Assembly (NCBI RefSeq): GCF_014898055.3
Contig: NW_023601433.1
Location: forward strand, 86,499,106 to 86,563,105
Length of the DNA: 64,000 nt
Direction: 5' to 3'
Origin: Talpa occidentalis
Lineage: Eukaryota > Chordata > Mammalia > Eulipotyphla > Talpidae
The notes under the pieces are model-generated. The model saw nothing but the letters and a program-made list of their open reading frames with translations, was not told where the DNA came from and ran no database searches. Positions 25,676-37,900 of the stretch are shown here, one piece after another. Numbering within the stretch: position 1 is the first letter of the stretch; every line of letters starts with the position of its first letter. The translations under genes were made by a program, and so were the position numbers.

Positions 25676-25965
25676 ATGCATCCGGAGCCCGCCCCGCCCC
25701 CGAGCAGCAGCAGCCCCGAGCTTCCCCCGAGCGGCGGCAGCACCGCCAGCGGCAGCCGCCGGAGCCGCCGCAGCGCGGACGGGGAGCCCCGGGGTCGCCG
25801 CCGCCCGCCGTCGCCTACCCGGACTGGGTCGGCCAGAGCTACTCCGCGGCCATGAGCCTGAACGAGCACTCGATGCAGGCGCTGTCCTGGCGCAAGCTCT
25901 ACCTGAGCCGCGCCAAGCTCAAAGCCTCGAGCCGGACCTCGGCGCTGCTGTCCGGCTTCGCCATG
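25676..25965 (+). CDS. ORAI1: ORAI1 exon 1 (coding part, frame broken)
   Basis: The long-form ATG at 25676 reads MHPEPAPPP and matches human ORAI1 to about DGEP. From about 25787 the matching frame shifts: [15 protein letters not shown] followed by [10 protein letters not shown] is read in a frame one base off, and the long-form frame ends at a stop near 25855. One base fewer than expected in the C-run 25787-25790 would explain it. The internal ATG at 25852, equivalent to human M64 (Orai1-beta start), is intact and in frame with exon 2. The donor GTGAGC follows ATG at 25966, so the intron is phase 0. Confidence 0.9.
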
Positions 25966-28900
25966 GTGAGCTCGGGCCGCCCTCCTGCCCCCTCTGCCCC
26001 GGGCGGGCCGGGCGGGCGGGGGTCCGGGGAAGGGCTGGGCAGGCTGTCGGGGACCCTGGCGGGGTCGGGGTGGAGAGGGTGACAAGCCTTGCAAATGTCC
26101 AGGGCTGGGGGCGGGGTCCAAACGCCTGCAGATGGACAGGTTTGCTGCAGCGAGGGGAGGGGAACACGGTAGGCGCCTCGAAGCCCGCCTTTAAGAGGAC
26201 TGCTCCCCGGGATCTGATATGCGGGGGCGGGGAACGCCAAGGGCCCGATCTAGAGAACAGGTGTCAGGAGTGGGGAGAGGCGCGGACCACTTGCTGATTC
26301 TTTCGTGCCCCCCCTGGAGGCCAGGCCTGGCCTTTTGTCACCTGGCAGAGGGGATTTCCTGACATCTGCCTCCCACCGCATTTTAGGAGAGCCTCTGCCT
26401 GGGGGTTTGACAACGTCTCCCCACCCTCAGTTTCTTCTGCAGAAACTTGCCACTGAGTCACTGGGTGTGGGGGAGGAGGGTGGGCCAAGTTCCTCTTGAA
26501 TGGGCTCTTTCTTGATTTAGGGGGTAGTCAAAGGCTCCTCTCCCGCATCCCCAGGGCTGGAGGACAGGGCCTCTGAGGGGTGGGTGGCGGAAGGCTGCAG
26601 CTGGGACCCACAGTGGCCTTCATGCCTTCCGGCCTGGAATCTTGGAGTCTCAGGCAGGGCCCTCATAATAATTCATTATTATTACTTTGGCTGACTTCAG
26701 CTTGTGTGAATGGTGTCGTCCCCCGCCCCCCCCAGGTCTGTAGCCCAGATCAGCCTGCCCTTCCCCTTGGATGAGCTAAGGCCTTGGCCTAGGCAGGGAG
26801 GGAGGGGCTGTACCCTCCCCTTTTCCTAGGAAGGGTGTGAGTCTTGTCTGAGTGTCCCCGTGTTCTCCAAACAAGTGAGCCGATGCTGTGGAGCCTGAAT
26901 TTTTTGTTAGATTTATTTATTTGTAGAAGAACTGGGGTGTAGGCCAGAGGTGTGGGGGGTTGAGAAGATTCACTAGAGACAGAGTGGGGAGCAGGAAATA
27001 CACTGCTGAGGGGAGCAGCGGGTGAGACAGGAGAGGTCTGCTATGCCGCCATTTAGGGGATAGAGCCAACTCCGGCCTTAGTGGTGATCACACTCAGCTG
27101 AGACTTAACCCCTTACGCCACTGGGAAGACCCCCAGAACCTGAATTTTGTAGGAGCCCCGAGCGGACCCAGAACACACAAGGGCCTCCGTGGGAAGGCAG
27201 GCCGTGGGGTGTCCGGAGTAGCTCTCCCAGCTCTGCTTCCTGCTGCCCCAGTGACCTCGGGCAGATCCCTCTGTGGGCCTTGGTTTCTCAACCAGTAAAT
27301 GAAGGTTGCTACTCACACATCTCTCTGATTTGAAAAATTAAATCTGTGTGTGTGGGTGGCTTCTAGTGTGTAATTTAGGTTGATGGAATTATGTTTCTGT
27401 CACTCCCAAATCCTAAGACATCAGTCTGCCTTTGCTTGAAGGACCCCTAAGAATGACCGGCAGCTGCCAAGCACCCACTAAATGTCTAAATGCCAAGCCC
27501 TGACCTCCACACCAAGTCTGCGTCCACCCTTTAAGGAGATCTTGTCCAGGAGCTCCCCGCAGGCCGCACAGCAGCTGCTGAGTGGGATCCGCACGGGTCT
27601 GCTGGCATCCGGAATTCATCCGGGCACTCGCACCACTGGTGCTCTGTGGCCTCCAGAAAGGGCCAGACAGGGTCAGCAGGCCTCCGGGGGGTGAGAAATG
27701 GAGCAGAAGCGTGTCTTTGAAGCAAAACAAAATTTGACAGTTTTGAGGAAGGGCGTGACACCAGAAATGATCAGCTCTTCTCAGCAACTCTCTGGGCTTG
27801 GGGTGGTGGGATGTCTGTTCCCCTTTTTCTTGGCATCATAAACTCAGGTGACGACACGGGGCAGCACTATCATCTAACCAGACATCCAGCTCCATTGCCC
27901 TCTTGCTACGCACAGTGCAGAGGAGGCAGGAGCCAGGCACCCCCTTCCTTTGGGACCTATATTTTCTCCAACTGGTGTGGAGAAGTTTTCCTGGCTCCAC
28001 TGATGGAATCCCCGGTCCTCTGTTGGCAGAGAAGGGCTAGACCCCATGAGAGCTCCATCCCCCAGGAAGTGGTTGCAAGTGGGTCTCTGTTTGCTGAGTC
28101 TGGAAAGCTGTGGGAAGAGGAGGGGGGCGGGTTGTGTAGCAGGGCAGTTCTGCCTGCCCCCCACCCCCACTGCAGACACCCAGCCACATCAGTGAGTCTC
28201 CAGAGAAAGGGGTGCCTCACAGTCCTGCACTATGGAAACAGTTTCCTGGATTACTGTCCTTGGCCTGTGACTCAGCACAACCAACTTCCTACCCCCCCCC
28301 CCCCCCGAGGGCTTCCTTCCTAAGGACCTGGAAACTGAGGAGCGGACAGGCCACCTGAGCTCCAGGGTGGACAGTTGTCTGCTTGTCTGGGATGCCTGGC
28401 TCACCTGCTCAGCAGGTGGCATTGAGAGAGCATCTCCCAGGAGCCTGGAGGGAGTGGAGAGACTCCCCCCACCTTGTGGTAGAAAGACCTGACTCAGGGC
28501 CCTGATGGGGGGGCCCTGGCACATCAGTGAGCCCTTTGCTTTCTGGCGCCTACTTTCTCGTGTGCACATTGGGGCACAGGACCTGCTTCCTTGCGGGCTC
28601 GGTGAGGAGTCGTCACGAGGCCACTTGGCCTGTGGGGTTGAGGAATTTTTGGAATCTGAAGTGGTATGCCTTCGCTGGACCCTCTGTAGTCTGCAGACAA
28701 GACTCCCGGTCCTGACAGCATTTCTAGAAACAGCCGACCTCAGCCAGCCTTACCAGCCAGGCTCTCAGGAAAGACACAAAACCAGGGTTCCTGGAGGCAC
28801 TCCCAGGCCAGCATCCTACAGGTGCTCCATGAACCCAGGGGACCTTCGTGGGCTATGATTCCAGCCATGCATGCCTCAGTTTACCTCTCAGGGAATGGCA

Positions 28901-31900
28901 GCCCACCTCGGCCTGGCCCTGTTCTCTGCAGGACCATGGCGCGGGCACGTGGCAGCCTGCTTGCCAGGGAGGGCAGGCTGTAACGTTAGCCTAAGCAGAA
29001 GATAATTGGGAAGGTCAGCCTGCCACCGTAAACAAAATGCCTTCCACGACCTGGGATCAATTACTTTTGGATTATCAGCCTCCTCGGGTTCTCTGCCCGC
29101 CAGCACCCTTTTGTTTCCAGGTGCCAGAGCAGGTTCAGGAGTTGCTTGGAATTTCTGTGGAAAGGAGTTGGAGGGAAGGGCTCAAATCATAAGACGTCGC
29201 TGAGCCTTGATGACCTGTTCGGAACTCGGGGGGCATGGACGTGAGGCGTCTCCATACTTGGGACTGCACCCTGATGGGGGTCGCTGCTCTTGTTGACTGA
29301 GCTCTGGTGCTCAGCCCAGTGGGCCGCGGGTTCCCTGTGTACCGTCTCGTGTGATCTCCACACAGCCTGGTGAGGGGCTCAGCGCAGGCATGTGACTTGC
29401 CCCGGGGGTACCTGGGCCCTGTCTCCTTGGTGGGGCTCTGGGGCCAGGGGAGCAGAAACAGGAGGTGGTGGGAAACCACTCAGATACAGCAAAGTCAGAA
29501 CAGGGACTCTGGAGCCAGACAACTGGGGTTCAGTCCCAGCTTTACCACTTACAACTGAGTTTGGGAAAGCGCTTGGTGGTGCTGGACCTCAGTGTCCTCA
29601 TCCGTGAAATGGGGGATAATAGTTCCAACCTCATAGGTTTTGGCGTGAGCATTCACTGGGTTTGTATTTGCAAAGCTCACAGACTGCACCGCGCCCTGGG
29701 TGCAGGAAACACGCCCCCTCTGTTCCCAGGGTGCTAGGACTGCTCTGCCCAGGCTCACCACTGAAGATGTGCTTCCTGCTAAGCCTGGAGGCTGGTGGAG
29801 TTAGGGCCAGGGCAGAGCACTCTGAGGGGAGGCCGCATCACGACGAAGTCAGAAAGGTGAGAAATGAAAAGGGTGTGGGATGAAGGCAGAGGTGCTTGTG
29901 TGGCCTGAATGGAGGGTGCTAGGGTGTTGCAGAGAAAGATGAAGCCAGGCAAGCAGGTGGAGGCCTTGACTGGCTGTCGGGAACTTTGAACTCTGCATTG
30001 TCAGTAGGAGCCAGCGAAGATTTTGGAGCAGAGGAACTGCCTGAGGAATTTTAGAATAATGAAGTTACTCTATACTGACCCCTAAGTGTGATCCTGGACC
30101 CCTCTTCTTTTTCATTTAATCCTTAAAACAGCCCTTCAGGTGTGTGCTGCAGGTAGGAAAACAGAGGTCACCTGGCTGGTGAATTCAAGCCTTGTCTGCA
30201 TGACTCAAACATCCTCTCAGCCCCCACCCTTAGGCTGCTTGATAACTGGGCCTCTGACAAGTTCCAGGGTGTAGTTCTGCACCCTGGGTGTGTGAATGCC
30301 CCCAGGACGGGTGCTCCTGCCTCACTCAGAAGCTAGCTCAGAACTTCACAAGTGCCTGTGACATATTTCTGGAATTTTCAGCCCTGAGCAATGTTGAGTT
30401 TTGCTGGTTGCTGGGCCAGGCCATGGGAAGGAGAAGGCTAAGTAGCATTTCCCAGCCTGGCACTATGGCACTCAGTGCGGAGGGGGGGAGTTCCTGGGCG
30501 AAATAAAACTGAGAAAGTTTTCAACAAAACCCTGCAGCTTTCTCCAATGGGACTTTTGGCAGGCCTGTGACGCACCTCCCAGCAAGGATGTCCCAAATGG
30601 ATAAGATCTTGGGCGCTGTCCTTTGGAGGGAACCCTGTGGGACCGTGGTTTGACAGCCAGCTTGGGGGGGGCCTTGGTCTCCCCCAGGAATCAACCTGGT
30701 TTTTCTGTGCAGGGCTAGGTAGTAAATATCTTTGATTTTACAAGCCACACAATCTGAGTGACTGTAGTGCTCAGTTCTGCCATGTTACCTCAGAAGCAGC
30801 CACAGGTCAACAGGCGATGAATGGGCACGACTGTGCCATAAAACTTTATTTACAAAAACTACAGTCTGTGGGCCAGTTTACCGACCCCTCGACTGAGCAA
30901 TGGTCTCCACGTTTTTGAGCCGGTACCCCTCAAAAAATCATTAGTGCCAGCCTTTGTCTTTGCACACTCGAAGTGTGTTCTCTGAAAATATTATGTAGAT
31001 TATAAACGTGCCTAAAAATACAAAATGGGAAAGTTGAAGGGATGAGCTAAATCAATATTATGCGTGGATGCATTAGAAATGCTAGTATAACCCGGTTCCT
31101 GATGGATCACCTGGGATGGTCCATGGGACCCTTTAAGAGACTGGGCCAAAATAACTTAAGGTTCTCTCAGCGATCTTTACTGAAGCCCCTCGAGGGCCAG
31201 GCCGGCACTGGAGGCTGGAGAAACACAGGCTTACTCAGAGCATGTCAGGTGCGTGATGGATGAGAAGGCCACTGGGCCTGAACTGTTGCTGCCTTTCAGA
31301 GTTTTTGCTGTCTTATTTCCTGCGTTCCCTGTGCCAGAACCCCAAATGCTCCAGGCACAAAGTTAGTTTTCAGTAAATGTTTTTATGTTTTTCCTGCCAC
31401 TGTCCTCACCTGAGAGGGGAGGACATGAAACAGCCATGGCTTGGAAGGTAACACCTGAAGAAGTGAAATTGGCCAGGTGGGGGGAAAGCCTAGCCTGTTC
31501 TCTGCTCCCCCACCCCCCCTTCTGCAAGGCCATAACTTTAGTCAGTGGCAGACAGCATTTTTTTTTTTTTTTTCAGATTTATTTTATTTATTTATTCATT
31601 TAAGAGCTGAGGTCTAGGCCAGAGGTGCGGGGGTGAGAGGATTCACCAGAGACAGGGTGGGGAGCAGAACAGGCAGATCTACTGAAATACACTGCTGAGG
31701 GGAGCAGCAGGTGAGGCAGGAGAGGTCTGGGGCTCCATGTTGGTTAGTTCCCTGGCGGGGGAATCAAACTCGTGCTGCAGTGGCTGCCTATAGCTTCATA
31801 GTGCTGTGACTTAACCCCTTGCACCACCAGGGAGGCCCCCCCTTTTTTTCAATAATGGAGTGAAAAAGAAGCAGCATGCAGGCGTGTGGTAAGAATAGGC

Positions 31901-34900
31901 TGCATTAGCAGGCTTTAAGGATAAGCATTGTTTGGGGAAACTTGTTTCTGTTATACGTGTGTATCTATTTATAGAAACATCCCTAGAACTGGGCTGTAGT
32001 AGTCAAGAGTTTGTAAACCATTGCACTGGCCCTCTCTTATTAGATGGTTTACATTTGAGGTGGGGCCGGCAGGCTCAGGCAGCCCGGGGCAGCCCTGCAT
32101 GACTGCAGCCCGGTGGGCCTCGTGTTCCAGGCTGGGGGAAGGCAAGTTGATTCTCCCAGCCATGGGTCCTGGGGTCGGGCTGCCCCAGCAGGGCCAGGAC
32201 CTCCAGGCGCAGGTGGCCGGGGGCTCCATGGAGCCCAGCAGGAGCGGGGAGAGGCTGGCTTTCGGGTGTGGTGGGCAAACCCCAGGCTGGCCGGTTCCTC
32301 CCCTTCCTAGGATCACATGAGCCTCTCCTGGACTTAGGCTTGAAAATGGCCTCCCTTTGTCCCCTGTGAGGGGGTGTCCAGCCCTTCCTCTTCCCTTAGG
32401 ACCCCCGTGGCCAGGTTCCGAGAGGCCTGCAGCCGACTGGGAGCTGTTTATTTTGGGTTACCGGCCCTGGAGTTCCGGCTATATTTACCTTGTGAGGCTG
32501 CTTGCAATCTGATCTGATCTGGTTTCTGAGACTCAGCTGGGGCCCGGGGAGTCGCCTGCCAGATTCCATGAGGCCCCCCTGACTTCACTCCATACCCGGG
32601 GGGAGATTTCCCGAGTGGGAGGCTTTCTGGAAAAGCAGTGGCTCTTAGTCCTGTGAACAGTTTCATCAGGGCGGCAATTCGTGCCAGCTGTCCCTTTCCT
32701 GTCTCTGAATCATTCCTTTACACTGCCCGTGGCCGGACCCGGACCGGGTGTGGAAGTGAGCAGCCAGCCTGTGCGGGAAGTTCCAGGAATTCGTAGGGTC
32801 CAGTGAGGTGATGGAGTTTCTTCCGGGGCTGGGCCGCAGGCCCCTTCCTCTTCCTCAGAGGCCCCTGGCCCAGGTTGAGTGGCCCGGCTTCTCCCTAGCC
32901 CAAGATCACAGGCGAGCTGGCCGGTTCTGGGGTCTCCGGGCCAAGTTCCTCCAAGACCTGTGTTTTCTAGCCCTGGTACCTCTGGGGGTGACAGGGTGGT
33001 CTCTCCTGCCGAGGTGGCCATCTGGCCAGGTGGGATTTGGGGGGCATATTCTACATGTGTAGGGCTTGGACTGGGACTCCCCAGAGTGGGGGCTCACCCC
33101 TCCCCATTCCCCACAGCTCTCCCGCCTGCACTCAGGGCCTGGAGGCAATTTCTCTTGCACTTCAAGCCCAAGTTTGTCTTTGTAATTAAGGTTTTTGGAG
33201 CGCCTCCTGCAGACCGGCCCTCGGTTAACTGCTCACGGTCAACACCTCATTTAATCGCCTCCACCACAATCTTTGTCCCTTTGGGCGGCTGTAACAGAAT
33301 ACCACAGTGGGCCAACTTATAAACAGCATTTATTTCTCACACTAATGGAGGCTGGAAGTCTGAGACTTAGACGCCAGCAGACGCCACATCTGGTGGACCA
33401 GCTTCCCAGGCCTCACGCGGTGGGAGGGGTCTCTTCCATCATGACCTCACTGCCCCCCGAAGGCCCCACCTGATGACACCCTTACCTTGGGGGTTTAGGG
33501 CCTCAGTGCACTGATTTCAGGGGTGACAGTCTCTAGCAGCGGCCATGTGAGGGGAGCACTCTTGTTACCCCCTTTGCACACAGGCTGTATGTTGGGTTTT
33601 TTTTTTTTTTTTTTTTTTTTTTTATGCATACAAGAATTGGGGCACAGGCCAGAGGTGCAGGGGGTGAGAGGATTCACCAGAGACAGAGTGGGGAGCAGAA
33701 TAGGCAGATTGACTGAAATACACTGCTGAGGGGAGCAGCCGGGAGACAGGAGAGGTCTGCTGCGCCATGTGGGTAGCTCCCTGGCCGAGGATCAAACTGG
33801 TGCTGCAGTGGCTGCGGATAGCTTCATAGTACTGATGCTTAACCCCTTGCACCGTCAGGGAGGCCCTGCACGCAGGCTTTAGAGCCGAGTGGACATGAGT
33901 TCAGATCCCCTGCTCTACAGCAGTGTGTAACCCTTGGGATGCTGACCTCAGCTCTCTGATGTCCTCATTTATAAAAGCATATTGGTGTTGCCAGCTTATA
34001 TTATGCCAGGTCTTCTGCTAAGGGCTTTTTTATTTGTCGCCTTGAGTCCTAATAACCCTGAAAGGGAGGCCTCTGTTGCGTCCATGTGGGAACTGGCACA
34101 GAGAGGTTGAAAGAGTTGTCCAAGGTCACCAGCAGCTTTATGGGAAGAGCGCCCTTCTCACTGCACAGAGAAGAGCAACCAGGTAAGGGAACAGTGGGGT
34201 GTTACCTGCACACGCCCACCCCCATGTGCGCCCCAGCACCCAGTTCAGGGCCTGATACACCTGACGGGCAGACATTTCCGGTGAGTGAAAAAATAGCTTG
34301 TGTGCAGAGGGCAGCGCAGCAGCGGCCTCTCCTGTTTGTCTCTTCTCTGGTTTCAGGTTCCGGGGCAGCAGCCAAAACAGGAAGAGGAAGTGCTGGGGGT
34401 GGGGAGGTGGCAGGAGGCACCAACTTTTTCTGTAAAAAGTTGCCAGATAGGAAATATTTTCGGCTTGGCAGGCTGCTTGGCCCGCTGGAAAGGCCCCTCT
34501 TTTCCAGCGTGGGCAGGCCTGGGGCAGAGACCAGGGTCTTCTCCATTGCCATGCCGGTGGCCCTCCTGGTGCCCTGCGTCCCCCACCCAAGCTTTTTGAG
34601 AATTCTAGGACTGACCTTTGACTACCAGTGATCTTTAAAAGAGTCGAAATCCTAATTGCACGGCCGCAGATTTATATGAACTTGAAAGAGTCTGAAGTCC
34701 TGTAAAGTTTATGGTCATCAGTTTGGGAATTAATTCTTAGGCAAAAGTCTGCGGCTCTGTTGAAACTGTCTGAAAAGTCCTCGGGGTATATGTACCTGGG
34801 TGTTTTAAGGACAGCGTCCATTGTTCTCACCAGATTTTTTTTTTCCCAAGATTTATTTATTTATGCATACAAGAACTGGGGTACAGGCTGGAGGTGCAGG

Positions 34901-37900
34901 GCGTGAGAGGATTCACCAGAGAGAGAGTGGGGAACAGAACAGGCAGACTGACTGAAATACACTGCTGAGGGTAGCAGCGGGCGAGTCAGGAAAGGTCTGC
35001 TGTGCTGTGTGGGTAGCTCCCTGGCCAGGGATCGAACTTGTGCTGCCATGGCTTTGGATAGCTTCATAGGTTGAGTCTTAACCTATTGCATCACCAGGGA
35101 GGCCCTCACCAGATTTTCAAAGGAGTTGAACCTCAAATCAGCTCTACCCTTTGACCTTAATCTTTTTTTTTTTAAGATTTATTTATTTATGCATACAAAA
35201 GCTGGGGTGTAGGCCAGATGTCAGGGGGGTAAGAGGATTCACCAGAGACAGAGTGGGGAGCAGAACAGGTGGATTGACTAAATGCACTGCTGAAGGGAGC
35301 AGTGGGCGAGTCAGGAGAGGTCTGCTGCACCATGTGGGTCACCTCCCTGGTTGGGGATTGAATCGTGCTGTAGTAGCTGTGGATTGCTTCATAGTGCTGA
35401 TGCTTAACGCCCAACCCCTTGCACCACCAGGGAGGCCCCACCCTTTGATCTTAATCTTGCCATATCTACACCTTTCACAGATACGGCGCCCAGGAGGGCT
35501 TGCTTTTTTTGCATAGAAGAACTGGGGTGCAGGCCAGAAGTGTGGGGAGGTAAAAGGATTCACTAGAGCCAGAGTGGGGAGCAGAATAGGTGGATTGACT
35601 GAGGGGAGCAGCGGGCAAGACAGGAAAGGTCTCTTCTGCCATATAGGTCAGCTTCCTGGCCAGGGCTTGAACTCAGGCTGTAGTGGTGATAGTGCTAGGC
35701 CACCAGGAGTCCCCCAAGTGAGGAAGTAGGGAGGGGTCTCCACTGAGGAAGCCAGAACCCAGGCCCTAGTTGTCTCAGCCCAAGTGCACCCCTCCAGCAG
35801 GAGGGCAGAAACACCAGAGGATTTCCTGTAGAGACCATGGATTTGGGGTAAGGTTTTTGAGCTGGACAGTAATGATAATAAAGCTCACTCTTACTTTGTG
35901 TTTCGTCATGCCAGGCGCCAAGTTTTACAGGGGTTATTGCAACCCTCACAACTGCTCTGAGCCCAGGTATTATTATTCCCGTTTTACTGACAAGGACAAG
36001 GAGACCCAGGAAGTTGAAGAAACTTGTCAGAGCCTCACAGCCTAATAAAGGGCAGAGGCATCCAGCCTCAAAGCCAGAAATCCGGGCTCAAAGCCAGGTA
36101 GCGCGCATGGCCCAAACCACTGCCCCACACTGCTTTTCTAGGCCACCGAAGGGGCACAGGAACATGACATGAAAGTGAACAGGGCCTGGCATTATAGGCC
36201 AGCAGGAAAGCTGTGGGAAGGAAGGAGCCAAGCCCAGTCTCCCAGAAATAAGGAAAGGTCAGGGGCGAATTCAGAAGTTCCTTGCCGAGGGGTATGTTTC
36301 AGTATCAGACCCCCCCACCCAGGCTGGCACGTACATAGGGAACGCTTTAAAAAAGGTCACTGTCCTTAATGATACTATTACCCTTGGCACTCTGCCCTCT
36401 GCTTGCTGCTCCCAGCCCAGATCTGGTGAGCTGGCTCCTTCACATGGGGGTGATTTGCAAGATCCAAGTGAGAAGTGGCGGGTGGTAGGCCCAGAACGTG
36501 CCCCTGGTGACCCTGGATCCACAGGTCTCCAGGAAGTGGGGAGCTGGTAGTGTGTGAGCCCAGGGGCCTCAGGGCTTCTGCACTGTCCAGCCCAGAACAC
36601 TGGCTGGAGTCCGTCTCTTCTGGGAAGACTCTCAGTTCCGTGTGGATCGGTGTGCTGCGTTCTCAGAACAGGCCTGAGCTTCATCTTTCCACGCTGCCCC
36701 GGTCCCCAAAGCAGGGCATGAAGGAGAAATCCTGGGTGTGGGAGTGTGAGACCAACAGGGAAGTGATTGGCATTACTCGAGGTTGTCATAAAATGTTATG
36801 ATTTACGACCTACATTTTAATGACTTGTGGTTGGTTTTTAATCCCTGGCTGGGTGGCAGCACTGATTACTATTTGGGAGGTGTTTATCATGTACTGGGAA
36901 GCCTTGTTTAATGAAATAACCCTGTGAACTAATATACTATCCCTGTTTTACAAATAAGAAAGTTGGACTCAGGTTCAGTGACTTTCCCAAGGACACACAG
37001 CTAGCGAGCAGCAAAACTGGGGTTCAGTCCAGGTGGCCTTGAGCTCCAAGTCTGTTCTCTTCACGAGTGCTCTCTACTTACATTGGGTGGGTCTAATGAG
37101 ATCCGATAAACAGGGAGAAATGGATTCAGAGAGGCCAGGTGACTGGCCTGGGGTCCTTTTTTTTTTTAAAAGACATATTTATTTATGCACACAGGAACTG
37201 GGGTACAGGCCAGAGTTGCAGGGGGTGAGAGGATTCACCAAGACAGTGGGGAACAAAATAAACAGACTGACTGAAATGCACTGCTGAGGGGAGCAGCAGG
37301 CGAGACAAGAGAGGTCTGCACCATGTGGGTCAGCTTCCTGGCTGGGGGTCGAACTCGTGCTGCAGTGGCTGTGGACAGCATCACAGTGCTGCGCTTAACC
37401 CCTTGTGCCACCAGGGAGGCCCCAGGTGACCGGTCTGGGGTTTAAACCCTTGTTGGGTGGAGAGTCGGGAGTGGAGTGCAGCTCAACAGGCGGGGACCAT
37501 CCTGGCACTCAGCCTGCCTCTCCCCTCCCCCCCCAGGTGGCCATGGTGGAGGTGCAGCTGGATGCTGACCACGACTACCCGCCGGGTCTGCTCATCGCCT
37601 TCAGCGCCTGCACCACGGTGCTGGTGGCTGTGCACCTGTTCGCGCTCATGATCAGCACCTGCATCCTGCCCAACATCGAGGCAGTCAGCAATGTACACAA
37701 CCTCAACTCGGTCAAGGAGTCACCCCATGAGCGCATGCACCGCCACATCGAGCTGGCCTGGGCCTTCTCCACCGTCATCGGCACATTGCTCTTCCTAGCC
37801 GAAGTTGTGCTGCTCTGCTGGGTCAAGTTCTTGCCCCTCAAGAAGCAGCCAGGTCAGCCGCGGCCCACCAGCAAGCCTGTAGCCGGCGGTGCAGTCGCCA

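Larger units (their letters stand above)
23900..26100. promoter_or_regulatory. ORAI1: CpG island of ORAI1
   Basis: CpG-dense sequence surrounds ORAI1 exon 1. It includes a run of GC boxes (GGGGCGGGGCGGGGCGGGGC, 25351-25381) about 300 bp upstream of the first ATG and no convincing TATA box. Broad CpG-island promoters of this type fire from several start sites. Long open frames across the island on both strands result from base composition. Confidence 0.88.
25966..37536 (+). other. ORAI1: ORAI1 intron
   Basis: The 11.6-kb intron has donor GTGAGC and acceptor CCCCCCAG. It holds seven SINE copies, all antisense to ORAI1, several MIR relics, a hAT-type DNA transposon relic and unique sequence. 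No further exon or RNA gene is evident. Between 27135 and 31567 there is no young repeat. Confidence 0.9.

Noticed and set aside
37405..37536. In-frame extension of ORAI1 exon 2 upstream into SINE copy 24
   Set aside because: The first codon of the extension is GTG, not ATG, and the AG acceptor at 37536 with matching exon 1 phase explains the start of the coding exon.
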